Assembly: GCA_963721645.1 (NCBI GenBank)
Contig: CAVRJK010000002.1
Location: 744,001 to 808,000 of the forward strand
Direction: 5' to 3'
DNA: 64,000 nt
DNA from: JALZKA01 sp963721645
GTDB taxonomy: Bacteria > Actinomycetota > Thermoleophilia > Solirubrobacterales > 70-9
Shown here: piece after piece, positions 43,232 to 50,986 of the stretch
Layout: every line of letters begins with the position of its first letter
Position numbering within the stretch: position 1 is the stretch's first letter
Program-made: the position numbers and the translations under genes
The notes under the pieces: model-generated
Databases searched by the model: none
What the model saw: only the letters and a program-made list of their open reading frames with translations
Told to the model about the DNA's origin: nothing

Positions 43232-44167
43232 ATGGGAAGCGCGACTGCGAGTGATGGCGTGGAGGGGACTGAGTTGAGCCCCCGCTGGGAGGCCGCCCTC
43301 CTCGAGTTCGCGCGTGAGCAGGGCCGCCGTGGCGCGGCCGCTGCAACCAAGCGGGCGTATGCCTCGGACCTCGCGGAGCTGGCTGAGTGGGCGACCGCCC
43401 GTGGGGCCGACCCGGGCGAACTGCGGTACCGCGACCTGCGCGGTTTTGCCGCGCAGCTCTCGCAACGCGGGCTCGCGAAGTCGAGCGTGGGCCGAAAGCT
43501 CGCGGCCGTGAGGACGTTTCACGGCTTCCTCGTCGACGCGGGTCATGCCGATTCGAATCCCGCCGAGCTCCTGCCGACGCCCAAGAAGGAACAGCGCCTG
43601 CCGCGGACGCTCGGGCGCGACGACGTCGCCGAGCTGCTCGATCGCATTCCGGTCAAGACTCCGCTCGAGGCGCGTGACCGCGCGATGTTCGAGCTCGCGT
43701 ACTCGTGTGGCCTTCGTGCAGAGGAGATCGTGAACCTTGATCTCGACTCGGTGGAATTCGAGTCGGAGAGCTTGCGCGTCACCGGCAAGGGTTCCAAGAC
43801 ACGCCTCGTCCCGATCGGCGAGCCCGCGCAGAAGTCGCTTCGCCGCTATGTCGAGACGGCTCGCCACGCACTCACGGTCGGCCCTGCCACTCCCGCGCTC
43901 TTCCTGTCGAGGAACGGGCTTCGCCTTTCCACCTCGGACGTGCGGCGGCGGCTCCAGATCTGGGTCAGGGAGCTCTCCAAGCACGGCCGCGTATCGCCTC
44001 ACTCGCTTCGCCACTCCTTTGCCACTCACCTCTTGGAAGGCGGGGCGGACCTCCGATCGATTCAGGAGCTCCTTGGTCATTCGACCGTTTCCACCACCCA
44101 GATCTACACCCGGGTCGAGCCACGGACCTTGCGAGACGCGTACCAACGAAGCCACCCGCGCGCGTGA
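43232..44167 (+). CDS. Tyrosine recombinase XerC/XerD type
   Basis: 311 residues. N-terminal SAM-like domain (LLEFAREQGRRGAAAATKRAYASDL) and catalytic domain with Arg in CGLRAEEI, Lys in VTGKGSKTR, H-x-x-R in SPHSLRHSFATHL, His in LLGHSTVSTT and the nucleophile Tyr in I-Y-T-R-V. Normal length for chromosome-dimer resolution recombinases; no phage or integron features are nearby, so XerD/XerC is favoured over an integrase. Confidence 0.9.
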   Translation: MGSATASDGVEGTELSPRWEAALLEFAREQGRRGAAAATKRAYASDLAELAEWATARGADPGELRYRDLRGFAAQLSQRGLAKSSVGRKLAAVRTFHGFLVDAGHADSNPAELLPTPKKEQRLPRTLGRDDVAELLDRIPVKTPLEARDRAMFELAYSCGLRAEEIVNLDLDSVEFESESLRVTGKGSKTRLVPIGEPAQKSLRRYVETARHALTVGPATPALFLSRNGLRLSTSDVRRRLQIWVRELSKHGRVSPHSLRHSFATHLLEGGADLRSIQELLGHSTVSTTQIYTRVEPRTLRDAYQRSHPRA

Positions 44168-44199
44168 GCGCGTAGGTTTAGGAACCCGAAGAGAGCGCT

Positions 44200-44985
44200 A
44201 TGGAGATCAACGTAAAGGCAGTCGAACTTCGCGAGCTATGGCGGAGCTACAAGATCGACGGCGACGAGCGCGCCCGTGAGCGCCTCGTGGTCGCGTACTC
44301 CCCCTTGGTCAAGTTCATCGCCGGCCGCATGGCGTCGGGACTTCCCTCGCATGTCGAGGAGGCCGATCTCGTCTCCTACGGGCTGCTCGGGCTGATCGGC
44401 GCGATCGAGCGCTTCGACCTCGAGCGCGAGATCAAGTTTGAGACCTTCGCAGTCGCGCGCATCAAGGGCGCGATCATCGACGAGCTCCGCTCGCTCGACT
44501 GGGTCCCGCGCAGCGTGCGATCCAAGGCCCGCGACGTCGAGAGGGCCCATGCCGCGCTCGAGAGCACTCTGGGCCGCGCCCCGACCGACGAGGAGATGGC
44601 GGTCAAGCTCGAGATGACGGTGGACGAGTTTCGCGACGTGCTGCTCGAGATCGCGAACTCTTCCGTCCTTGCGCTCGACGACCTTTGGACCTTTGCAGAC
44701 CCCGAGGGCGGCGGCGGCCAGATCTCCGTGCTGGACACGATCCAGGACCCGAACGCCCTCGATCCCGAGCACGAGGCGAACACAGCCGAGCTCAAGGACC
44801 GCCTTGCCGATGCGATCGAGTCGCTGCCCGAGCGCGAGCGCCTGGTGATCGCCCTCTATTACTACGAGAGCCTCACCCTCCGGGAAATCGGTGAGGTCCT
44901 GGGCGTTACCGAGTCGCGCGTCTCGCAGCTACACACCAAGGCCGTCCTGGCCCTGCGGTCGCGCTTCCAGGCCGCGCCGCTCTGA
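44200..44985 (+). CDS. RNA polymerase sigma factor, FliA/WhiG type
   Basis: 261 residues with sigma regions 2 (LVVAYSPLVKFIAGRMASGLP, then DLVSYGLLGLIGAIERFD), 3 (SVRSKARDVERAHAALESTLGR) and 4 (LPERERLVIALYYYESLTLREIGEVL then TESRVSQLHTKA). This arrangement is the FliA/WhiG/SigB-like sigma-28 class used for motility or sporulation programmes. No flagellar or sporulation gene lies in the window, so the regulon is unknown. A possible anti-sigma gene is not adjacent. Confidence 0.9.
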   Translation: MEINVKAVELRELWRSYKIDGDERARERLVVAYSPLVKFIAGRMASGLPSHVEEADLVSYGLLGLIGAIERFDLEREIKFETFAVARIKGAIIDELRSLDWVPRSVRSKARDVERAHAALESTLGRAPTDEEMAVKLEMTVDEFRDVLLEIANSSVLALDDLWTFADPEGGGGQISVLDTIQDPNALDPEHEANTAELKDRLADAIESLPERERLVIALYYYESLTLREIGEVLGVTESRVSQLHTKAVLALRSRFQAAPL

Positions 44986-45013
44986 ACCCCGCCAAGTATT
45001 AGATTTCAGGTCG

Positions 45014-47098
45014 ATGGGCCATCGTGCTCCCGACCGGATCCGAAACGTCGCCCTGATCGGGCACCGCGGAAGCGGCAAGACGAGTCTCGCCGAAGCGGTG
45101 CTGTTCGAGGCGGGCAAGATCAATCGCCTTGGGTCGGTCACTGACGGCACGACGGTCTGTGACCACGAGCCGGACGAGCAGGAGCGTCAGATGTCGATCG
45201 ACGCAGCGGTGGCCTCGATCGACTTTCACGACCGAAAGATCAACCTGATCGACACACCGGGCGATCCGAGCTTCGTCGCCGACGCGCTCGCGGCGCTCAG
45301 GGTCGTCGATTCCGCGGTCGTCGTGGTGAATGCCGTCAGCGGGGTTGAGGTCCACACCGAGCGCCTCTGGAAGCGGGCCATCGACGAGGGCCTCTCGCGC
45401 CTGATCTTCGTGAACATGCTCGACCGCGAGCGGGCCGACTTCTTCAAGACCCTCGAGTCCCTCAAGGCGGCCTTCGGCGTGCATGTGGTGGCGACCGAGA
45501 TCCCGATCGGGTCGGAGCAAGACGTCAAGGGCGTCATCGACCTGATCGACATGAAGGCATTTGTGTATGAGGGCGAGGGACGCGGAAACTCGATGGAGAC
45601 CGAGATCCCCGAGGATCTCGCGGGACTGGCCCAGGAGTACCGCGAAAAGCTGATGGACGAGGTCGCAGAGAACTCGGATGAGCTGATGGAGCGCTACCTC
45701 GAGGGTGAGGAGATCTCGCACGAAGAGATCGTCACCGCGCTCAAGAAGGGGGTCACGGAGGGGCACCTCTTCCCGGTCACGTGCGGGGTTGCGACGAAGA
45801 ACCTCGGGTCCGACCGCCTGCTCCAAGCACTTCTGGAGGATCTGCCTTCGCCGGCGATGCGTGGTGCCATCCACGCGCTCGGCGCAGACGAGTCGGAGGC
45901 CGACATCGAGCCGGAGGAGGATGCGGCAACGCTCGCCTACGTGTTCAAGACCACCGCCGACCCGTACACGGGCCGGATCAACCTGCTGCGGGTCGAGGCG
46001 GGCGTCCTTCGCTCGGACTCACACCTGGTGAACGCGACACGGGGAACGAAGGAACGCATCGGTCAACTCGCTTCGCCATGGGGTAAGGACATGGATCCTG
46101 TCGACGAGCTCGGGCCCGGCGACATCGGCGCCGTCCCAAAGCTCAAGGACACGCGGGCCGGCGACGTGCTTGCCGAGAAGCCGACCGACATCCACTTCCC
46201 GCCGCTCGACCTGCCCGAGCCGGTTATGGCGTTTGCCTACGAGCCGAAGACAAAGGGCGACGAGGAGAAGGCAGCGACCGCCATCCATCGCCTCGAGGAG
46301 GAGGACCCGACGCTCGACGTCCACCGCGACCCCGAGACCGGCGAGCAGATCATCGCCGGGCTCACGCAGGTCCACGTGGAGGTGATCGTCGCGAGGATGA
46401 AGCGCCGCTTCGGCGCCGAGATTGAGCTCCACCCGCCTCAGGTCCCATATCTCGAGACGATCCGAAAGCCCGCAAAGGCTCACGGCCGCTACAAGAAGCA
46501 GACCGGAGGCCGGGGACAGTTCGGCGACTGCCACATCGAGATCGAACCGGGCGAGCCCGGTTGTGGGCTGGAGTTCGTCAACGCGATCAAGGGAGGCTCG
46601 ATTCCCGGCGGTTTTATCCCCGCGGTCGAGAAGGGGATCTCCGAGCAGATGGCCAAGGGCGTTGTGGCGGGGTATCCGATGAAGGACGTTCGCGTCCGGC
46701 TCTACGACGGCCAGTACCACACGGTGGACTCGTCGGAGATGGCCTTCAAGATCGCCGGTTCCATGGCATTCAAGGAGGCGGCCGCAAAGGCTGAGGCCTA
46801 TCTGCTCGAGCCGATCGTCGAGATGACGATCTCGACGCCCGAGGATTCCGTGGGGGACGTGATCGGCGACCTCAATTCGCGGCGCGGCCATCCGCTCGGG
46901 ATGGAGCCGAAGGCGTCGATGACGGAGATCAAGGCCGAGGTGCCGATGGCCGAGATCCTGGACTACGCGCCCGACCTCCGCGCGATTACCGGCGGTCGCG
47001 GCGACTACACGATCGAGTTCCTCCGCCACCAGGAGGTCCCCGGGCAGATCGCCCGGAAGATCATCGCCCAGAGCCAGGCCGAAACCCAGGCCGCATAA
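45014..47098 (+). CDS. Elongation factor G-like GTPase (FusA2-type)
   Basis: 694 residues from the ATG at 45014 (TAGATT eight bases upstream). Five EF-G domains in order. The G domain has GHRGSGKTSL (instead of GHVDHGKT), D-T-P-G, but its G4 motif is N-M-L-D rather than NKxD, so the base-specifying Lys is missing. The switch region is short. Domain IV has GGRGQFGDCHIEIEPG. The variant P-loop marks the EF-G-like subgroup of actinobacteria rather than the main translocase. A REP copy follows the stop. Confidence 0.88.
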   Translation: MGHRAPDRIRNVALIGHRGSGKTSLAEAVLFEAGKINRLGSVTDGTTVCDHEPDEQERQMSIDAAVASIDFHDRKINLIDTPGDPSFVADALAALRVVDSAVVVVNAVSGVEVHTERLWKRAIDEGLSRLIFVNMLDRERADFFKTLESLKAAFGVHVVATEIPIGSEQDVKGVIDLIDMKAFVYEGEGRGNSMETEIPEDLAGLAQEYREKLMDEVAENSDELMERYLEGEEISHEEIVTALKKGVTEGHLFPVTCGVATKNLGSDRLLQALLEDLPSPAMRGAIHALGADESEADIEPEEDAATLAYVFKTTADPYTGRINLLRVEAGVLRSDSHLVNATRGTKERIGQLASPWGKDMDPVDELGPGDIGAVPKLKDTRAGDVLAEKPTDIHFPPLDLPEPVMAFAYEPKTKGDEEKAATAIHRLEEEDPTLDVHRDPETGEQIIAGLTQVHVEVIVARMKRRFGAEIELHPPQVPYLETIRKPAKAHGRYKKQTGGRGQFGDCHIEIEPGEPGCGLEFVNAIKGGSIPGGFIPAVEKGISEQMAKGVVAGYPMKDVRVRLYDGQYHTVDSSEMAFKIAGSMAFKEAAAKAEAYLLEPIVEMTISTPEDSVGDVIGDLNSRRGHPLGMEPKASMTEIKAEVPMAEILDYAPDLRAITGGRGDYTIEFLRHQEVPGQIARKIIAQSQAETQAA

Positions 47099-47101
47099 CC
47101 C

Positions 47102-47120
47102 GAGGGGTCAGACCCCTCAC
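47102..47120 (+). repeat. REP-type palindrome after the EF-G-like gene
   Basis: GAGGGGTCAGACCCCTCAC starting four bases after the stop at 47098, preceded by CCC and followed by ACAACGCTCACAC. Confidence 0.87.
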
Positions 47121-47167
47121 ACAACGCTCACACACTCATCCCGCCGACGCCTCGCTAAGTTCGCCCG

Positions 47168-47281
47168 GTGACTAAGAAGGCTGACCTCAACACCGAGAGC
47201 GCCGCGCTTGATCAGATTGCCGAAGCGCTGGGGATCGAGCACTCAGCGAGCGGTCTCGCGCCGGCGGATGACGCAGGGTGA
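47168..47281 (+). CDS. Small ORF coupled to RNase HI, 37 residues
   Basis: GTG-initiated frame beginning MTKKADLNTESAALDQIAEALG and ending with a TGA that overlaps the GTG of the RNase HI gene (GTGA). TAAGTT at 47156-47161 lies six bases before the start. Coupling and promoter placement suggest it is translated, either as a small protein or a leader peptide. No family recognised. Confidence 0.45.
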   Translation: MTKKADLNTESAALDQIAEALGIEHSASGLAPADDAG

Positions 47282-47685
47282 AGCTCGTCGTCAACGTTGA
47301 CGGCGGAGCCAGGGGCAACCCGGGGCCGGCCGCGGTCGGGGTAGTCGTTCGAAACGACGGCGGCGACGTGATCGCCGACGCGGCCGAGCCGATCGGGACC
47401 GCGACCAACAACGTCGCCGAGTACCGCGCGCTGCTGCGAGGGATCGAGCTCGCGGCCGAACACGGCGCGACCGAGGTTGAGCTTCTCGGCGACTCGGAAC
47501 TCGTGGTCAAGCAGGTGCGCGGCGAGTACCGAGTCAAGGATGCCGGTTTGAAGCCGCTCCACGCCCAGGCACGCCAAGCGCTTTCGGCGTTCAGCGCATG
47601 GTCGTTCAACCACGTGCGGCGCGAGCACAACGCCGAGGCCGACGCGCTCGTAAATCAAGCGCTCGACGCGCACTCGACGCTTTAG
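47278..47685 (+). CDS. RNase HI family protein
   Basis: 135 residues. Catalytic carboxylates are visible as VNVDGGARGNPGP (Asp), NNVAEYRALL (Glu), LLGDSELVVKQV (Asp) and HNAEADALVN (Asp), the D-E-D-D set. This is the short bacterial/archaeal RNase HI type related to actinobacterial Rv2228c without its phosphatase domain. GTG start overlaps the small upstream ORF. The other hybrid nuclease, RNase HII, is encoded at 33738-34511. Confidence 0.88.
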   Translation: MKLVVNVDGGARGNPGPAAVGVVVRNDGGDVIADAAEPIGTATNNVAEYRALLRGIELAAEHGATEVELLGDSELVVKQVRGEYRVKDAGLKPLHAQARQALSAFSAWSFNHVRREHNAEADALVNQALDAHSTL

Positions 47686-47717
47686 CCGCTGGTTGGCGAA
47701 AGCCGCTTGCGCGCGCC

Positions 47718-48983
47718 TCAGCCCGGGTCGCGATCTGCTGCCGGGCGCTGCGAGATGTCTCGGTCGCTGAGCGGGCGGAGCACCAGGAGGCCTGCCAGCG
47801 CCGACGCCGCCAGTACGCCGATTGCGATCCGGCTGGCGCCGAACTCAGTCATGCCCGCAAACTCGGTCAGGACGAGGATCGTTCCACCCCACAGGATCAG
47901 CGGGCCGAACCCGCTCGATAGCTTGCCGACCAACGCGTAGAGGGCGAAGTCCTCGCCGCGCCGCTCCTCGGGGATGAGGCGGAGCAAGAAGATGCGGTCG
48001 ACCGCCGACAGCGAGCCGAGGGCAACGCCGATCAGCGGGCCGGCTACCCAGAGCAGAGCGCTCGCCCCGGTCACCGCGGTCAACGCCAATGCGGCGACCG
48101 CAATCGCGAGCGTGGCCAGGACAACTCGCCGGGGGCCTATTCGCTCGGCGACAAGTCCGCCGCCTACCGCGCCTCCGATCGCGGCCACTGCGGCTATCGC
48201 CAGGAGAGCGTCGATCCGATTGCCGTCGAAGTCGCCCGTTCGCCGGGCGTAGATCCCCGTGAACTGGATCGCGGTCGCGATCGCATCGATATAGAGAAAG
48301 CGGGCCAGGAGGAGTCGCCCGAACGGTTCGGCACGCGCGCGCCGAAAGGACGATCTGAGCCTGGCGAAGGAGGTTCCTGCACTCGGTTCCCTTGCCCGCC
48401 GCTCTTTTCGATCGCGAACGAGAAGGAAGCAGGGCAAAGCGAAGGCGGCGAACATTGCCGCCGCCGGAATGAAGGCCTTCTGTGCCTCGCCGTCGTCGAT
48501 GTAGGCGCCAAGGGCGAACAACGCGATCAGGGATCCCACGAATCCCAGCGAGACGCCGATTCCGGAGATGCGTCCACGGGAGCGCTCCGGGGCTACGACC
48601 GCAAGCAGCGGGTGGTACTGAGAGTCGGCTGTATTGAAGGCGTAGGTCGCGACCCCGGCGACGAGGAGCGCGAGCCAGACCGGGTCCACCACGCCCAGGA
48701 GCGCCGTCGCCGCAGCGCACAGGATGGAGAACGAAACGAGGATCGGCATGTGCCCGACGCGATCGGCGCGGGCGCCGATGAGCGGCAGGGTCCCAACCAG
48801 CGCGATGGACACGGCGGCGGTCATCAGGCCGACGTAGATGTCCGGCTGTCCGCGCTCGTCGATGATCCAGTCGTTGAAGTAGCGGGTGACGACCACGAAC
48901 GAGAAGATCGTGTTCGCGAAGTCGTAGAGCACCCAACCGACGATCGGGGGCGTGGTCGCGCGCCACCGGCGACGGGAGGGCAT
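47718..48983 (-). CDS. MFS permease, UMF1/Atg22-like
   Basis: 421 residues, about 12 hydrophobic segments. The N-terminus IVGWVLYDFANTIFSFVV is the hallmark of the UMF1 (Atg22-like) MFS subfamily, followed by a G-x-x-A-D-R-x-G loop. These transporters are linked with amino-acid efflux in yeast vacuoles; the bacterial substrate is not established. Convergent with the RNase HI gene. Confidence 0.82.
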   Translation of the reverse strand: MPSRRRWRATTPPIVGWVLYDFANTIFSFVVVTRYFNDWIIDERGQPDIYVGLMTAAVSIALVGTLPLIGARADRVGHMPILVSFSILCAAATALLGVVDPVWLALLVAGVATYAFNTADSQYHPLLAVVAPERSRGRISGIGVSLGFVGSLIALFALGAYIDDGEAQKAFIPAAAMFAAFALPCFLLVRDRKERRAREPSAGTSFARLRSSFRRARAEPFGRLLLARFLYIDAIATAIQFTGIYARRTGDFDGNRIDALLAIAAVAAIGGAVGGGLVAERIGPRRVVLATLAIAVAALALTAVTGASALLWVAGPLIGVALGSLSAVDRIFLLRLIPEERRGEDFALYALVGKLSSGFGPLILWGGTILVLTEFAGMTEFGASRIAIGVLAASALAGLLVLRPLSDRDISQRPAADRDPG

Positions 48984-49022
48984 GGCCGGAGGCTACGCGT
49001 CCCACTAAACTCGTCGGCTCAC

Positions 49023-49096
49023 GCGGCTGTAGCTCAGTTGGCTAGAGCGACACGTTGCCAACGTGTAGGTCGTCGGTTCGAATCCGATCAGCCGCT
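49023..49096 (+). tRNA. tRNA-Gly (anticodon GCC)
   Basis: Cloverleaf folds: acceptor GCGGCTG pairs with CAGCCGC (49089-49095), D stem GCTC/GAGC, anticodon stem CACGT/ACGTG around loop TTGCCAA giving GCC, T loop TTCGAAT with stem GTCGG/CCGAT. Discriminator T at 49096, as usual for bacterial tRNA-Gly. CCA is not encoded. Confidence 0.95.
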
Positions 49097-49125
49097 TTTT
49101 CAAGGTCATCGCCAGACTTCTCAAC

Positions 49126-49615
49126 GTGACCGATCCAGGGCAGCATCTAGTCGACGTCCACGACATGTTCCGTCGCGAGCTCGAAGAGCTCCGAGAGCTC
49201 CTCGCCAATGTGCGCGATGGCGCGATGAGCGCAGGCGAGGCACGCACCGGTCTGAACGCAATGGCGATGCGCCAGAACGACTGGACTCTCGGAGCGGTCT
49301 GCTCGCGCTACTGCAGCGGCGTCACGCATCATCATCACCTCGAGGACGAGAGCATCTTCCCGCACCTCCGTCAAGGCCGATGAGTCATTGGGCCCCGTGC
49401 TCGATCGCCTCGCCTCAGAGCATCTCGATATCCATGACGCAATCGAGGCGGTGGACACCGAGCTGGTCCGCCACATGAATGAGCCGACTCACTTCGAGGG
49501 CATCGAGCGTGCGGTGGGCGAGCTGAGTGATGCGCTCCTCGCGCACTTCTCCTACGAGGAGGACAAGCTCGTGGAACCCCTCTCCAAACACGGCTTCTAC
49601 GCCGGCCAGGTCTGA
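49126..49615 (+). CDS. Hemerythrin HHE-domain protein, apparent single-base frameshift
   Basis: The first part (GTG start) holds the helix ligands H-L-V-D-V-H and THHHHLEDE; the second part, one frame over, holds EHLDIHDAI and HFSYEEDKL. Together they give a four-helix HHE bundle of about 162 residues that would bind a di-iron centre for O2 or NO sensing or iron handling. The junction is near 49374-49380: dropping one G of GG restores H-L-R-Q-A-D-E-S-L-G. Reported as one gene because both halves are needed for the metal site. Confidence 0.75.
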
Positions 49616-49618
49616 GCG

Positions 49619-50986
49619 CTAGCGATCGATCGGATCGAGACCCGCCTTGCCGTCTCTTACGACAAGGTTCCGTGCCAGCGGGATCTGGTGGGAGGCGCTT
49701 TCCAGGATGTGCATGAGGTAGCCCGCCGTGTTCGGGAACGCGACGATGTCGCCGACCGCGACCCCATCCGCAAAGGAGAATCGGCGCCAACTGATGAGTT
49801 CTCGCTCGATGCAGTAGGCGCCCACGAGGTAACCCTCGATGGGCTCCGTGGGCAAGCCGGCATCCGACGGCCGCAAAAGCAGCGGGTCGACCAGAAAGTC
49901 GTCCGAGGTCGATCGCATCTGAGTGCGGTTCATCGCAAGACCGATCAGCCAGGTCCCGTCCGAGCGTTGCTTTCTGAATTCCACCCGCGCAGCCGTCATG
50001 CCGCAGCCGTCGAGGAGCGAGCGCCCGGGCTCCAGCCGCAGTTCGAGGCCGCGGGACCGAAGCTCGTCTGCAACGGTCGAAGCGAAGAGCGACGAGTCCA
50101 GGATCCCGCCCAGCCACTCGCCACGGACGGGAGCCTGGTGGTAGGGATAGACCTTGCCGAGCTGGTGTCCGCCAAGGGTGATCTCAGGACGATCCCCATC
50201 CGTCGCGCGGTTGTGCTCGGCCCAAAACGAGGCCCACTCGGCGGCCGACTCGAGGTAGCTCATCGGGATGCCGCCCCCGATATCGAGAAACCCGGGCTGA
50301 AAGCCCTGTTCGCGTAACGAGTCGATGAGACGCAGCGACTCGCCGATTGCGCCGACCCGCTCCCCTGGGTCGTAGCCGTCGAGATGGAAGTGGACCCCGG
50401 CGATGTTGAACGCGTCGAGAGCGCGGTCGGAGACGGCGGCGGCGATCTCGCCTGCGGTCATGCCGAAGCGGGTGGGGGCAGGCAGAGACTCGGGCGCTAG
50501 ACGCAGCGCAACGCGGGCCTTCCGCGTGGCGGCCACCGCTCTCATGAGGGCAAGCTCGTCGCCGTTGTCGACCGCGACGGTGACGTCGGTCGCCACGCAC
50601 AGCTCCAGAAGGGCGCGGGGTTTGACCGCAGCCGTGACAACGATGTCCTGCGGCGCGACGCCTCGGTCGAGCACCTGGCGTAGCTCTCGCTCGCTGGCCA
50701 CGTCGATCCCCAGGCCCAGTTCCTTCGCCTCGTCTACGAGGGAGAGAGCCTTGTTTGCCTTGCGGGCGAAGAACAAGCGCATCCGCACATCGCGTAAAGA
50801 AGCCGCATCGGTGAGATCGGCTGCGTTTCGGGCCATCGGATGAGGGCTGATGAGGTTCACCGGCGACCCGTGTTCGGCCATCCAGCGCTCGAGGAGCTCC
50901 GGATCGGACGCGAGCTCCTCGTGCCATGCCTCCAGGCGGCCCTCGAGCGGCACGACACCGACACAACGCGAGCGGAGATCGCTCAT
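49619..50986 (-). CDS. Y4yA-type PLP-dependent decarboxylase-like protein (fold III)
   Basis: 455 residues related to diaminopimelate/ornithine decarboxylases. PLP Lys is K76 in FFARKANKAL; later features are GVHFHLDGYDPG (His stacking on PLP), DIGGGIP (phosphate loop), EPGRSLLDGCG (with the Cys) and NRTQMRSTSDDF near the active-site edge. It resembles the Y4yA family and the SbnH decarboxylase of staphyloferrin B more than LysA. Last gene of a three-gene operon; its ATG overlaps the FAD protein stop. Likely decarboxylates an amino-acid conjugate; substrate unknown. Confidence 0.8.
   Translation of the reverse strand: MSDLRSRCVGVVPLEGRLEAWHEELASDPELLERWMAEHGSPVNLISPHPMARNAADLTDAASLRDVRMRLFFARKANKALSLVDEAKELGLGIDVASERELRQVLDRGVAPQDIVVTAAVKPRALLELCVATDVTVAVDNGDELALMRAVAATRKARVALRLAPESLPAPTRFGMTAGEIAAAVSDRALDAFNIAGVHFHLDGYDPGERVGAIGESLRLIDSLREQGFQPGFLDIGGGIPMSYLESAAEWASFWAEHNRATDGDRPEITLGGHQLGKVYPYHQAPVRGEWLGGILDSSLFASTVADELRSRGLELRLEPGRSLLDGCGMTAARVEFRKQRSDGTWLIGLAMNRTQMRSTSDDFLVDPLLLRPSDAGLPTEPIEGYLVGAYCIERELISWRRFSFADGVAVGDIVAFPNTAGYLMHILESASHQIPLARNLVVRDGKAGLDPIDR

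Noticed and set aside
43232..44167. Xer-type gene as an integrase of a mobile element
   Set aside because: Length and catalytic spacing fit a housekeeping Xer; no att repeats, tRNA junction or phage genes are nearby.
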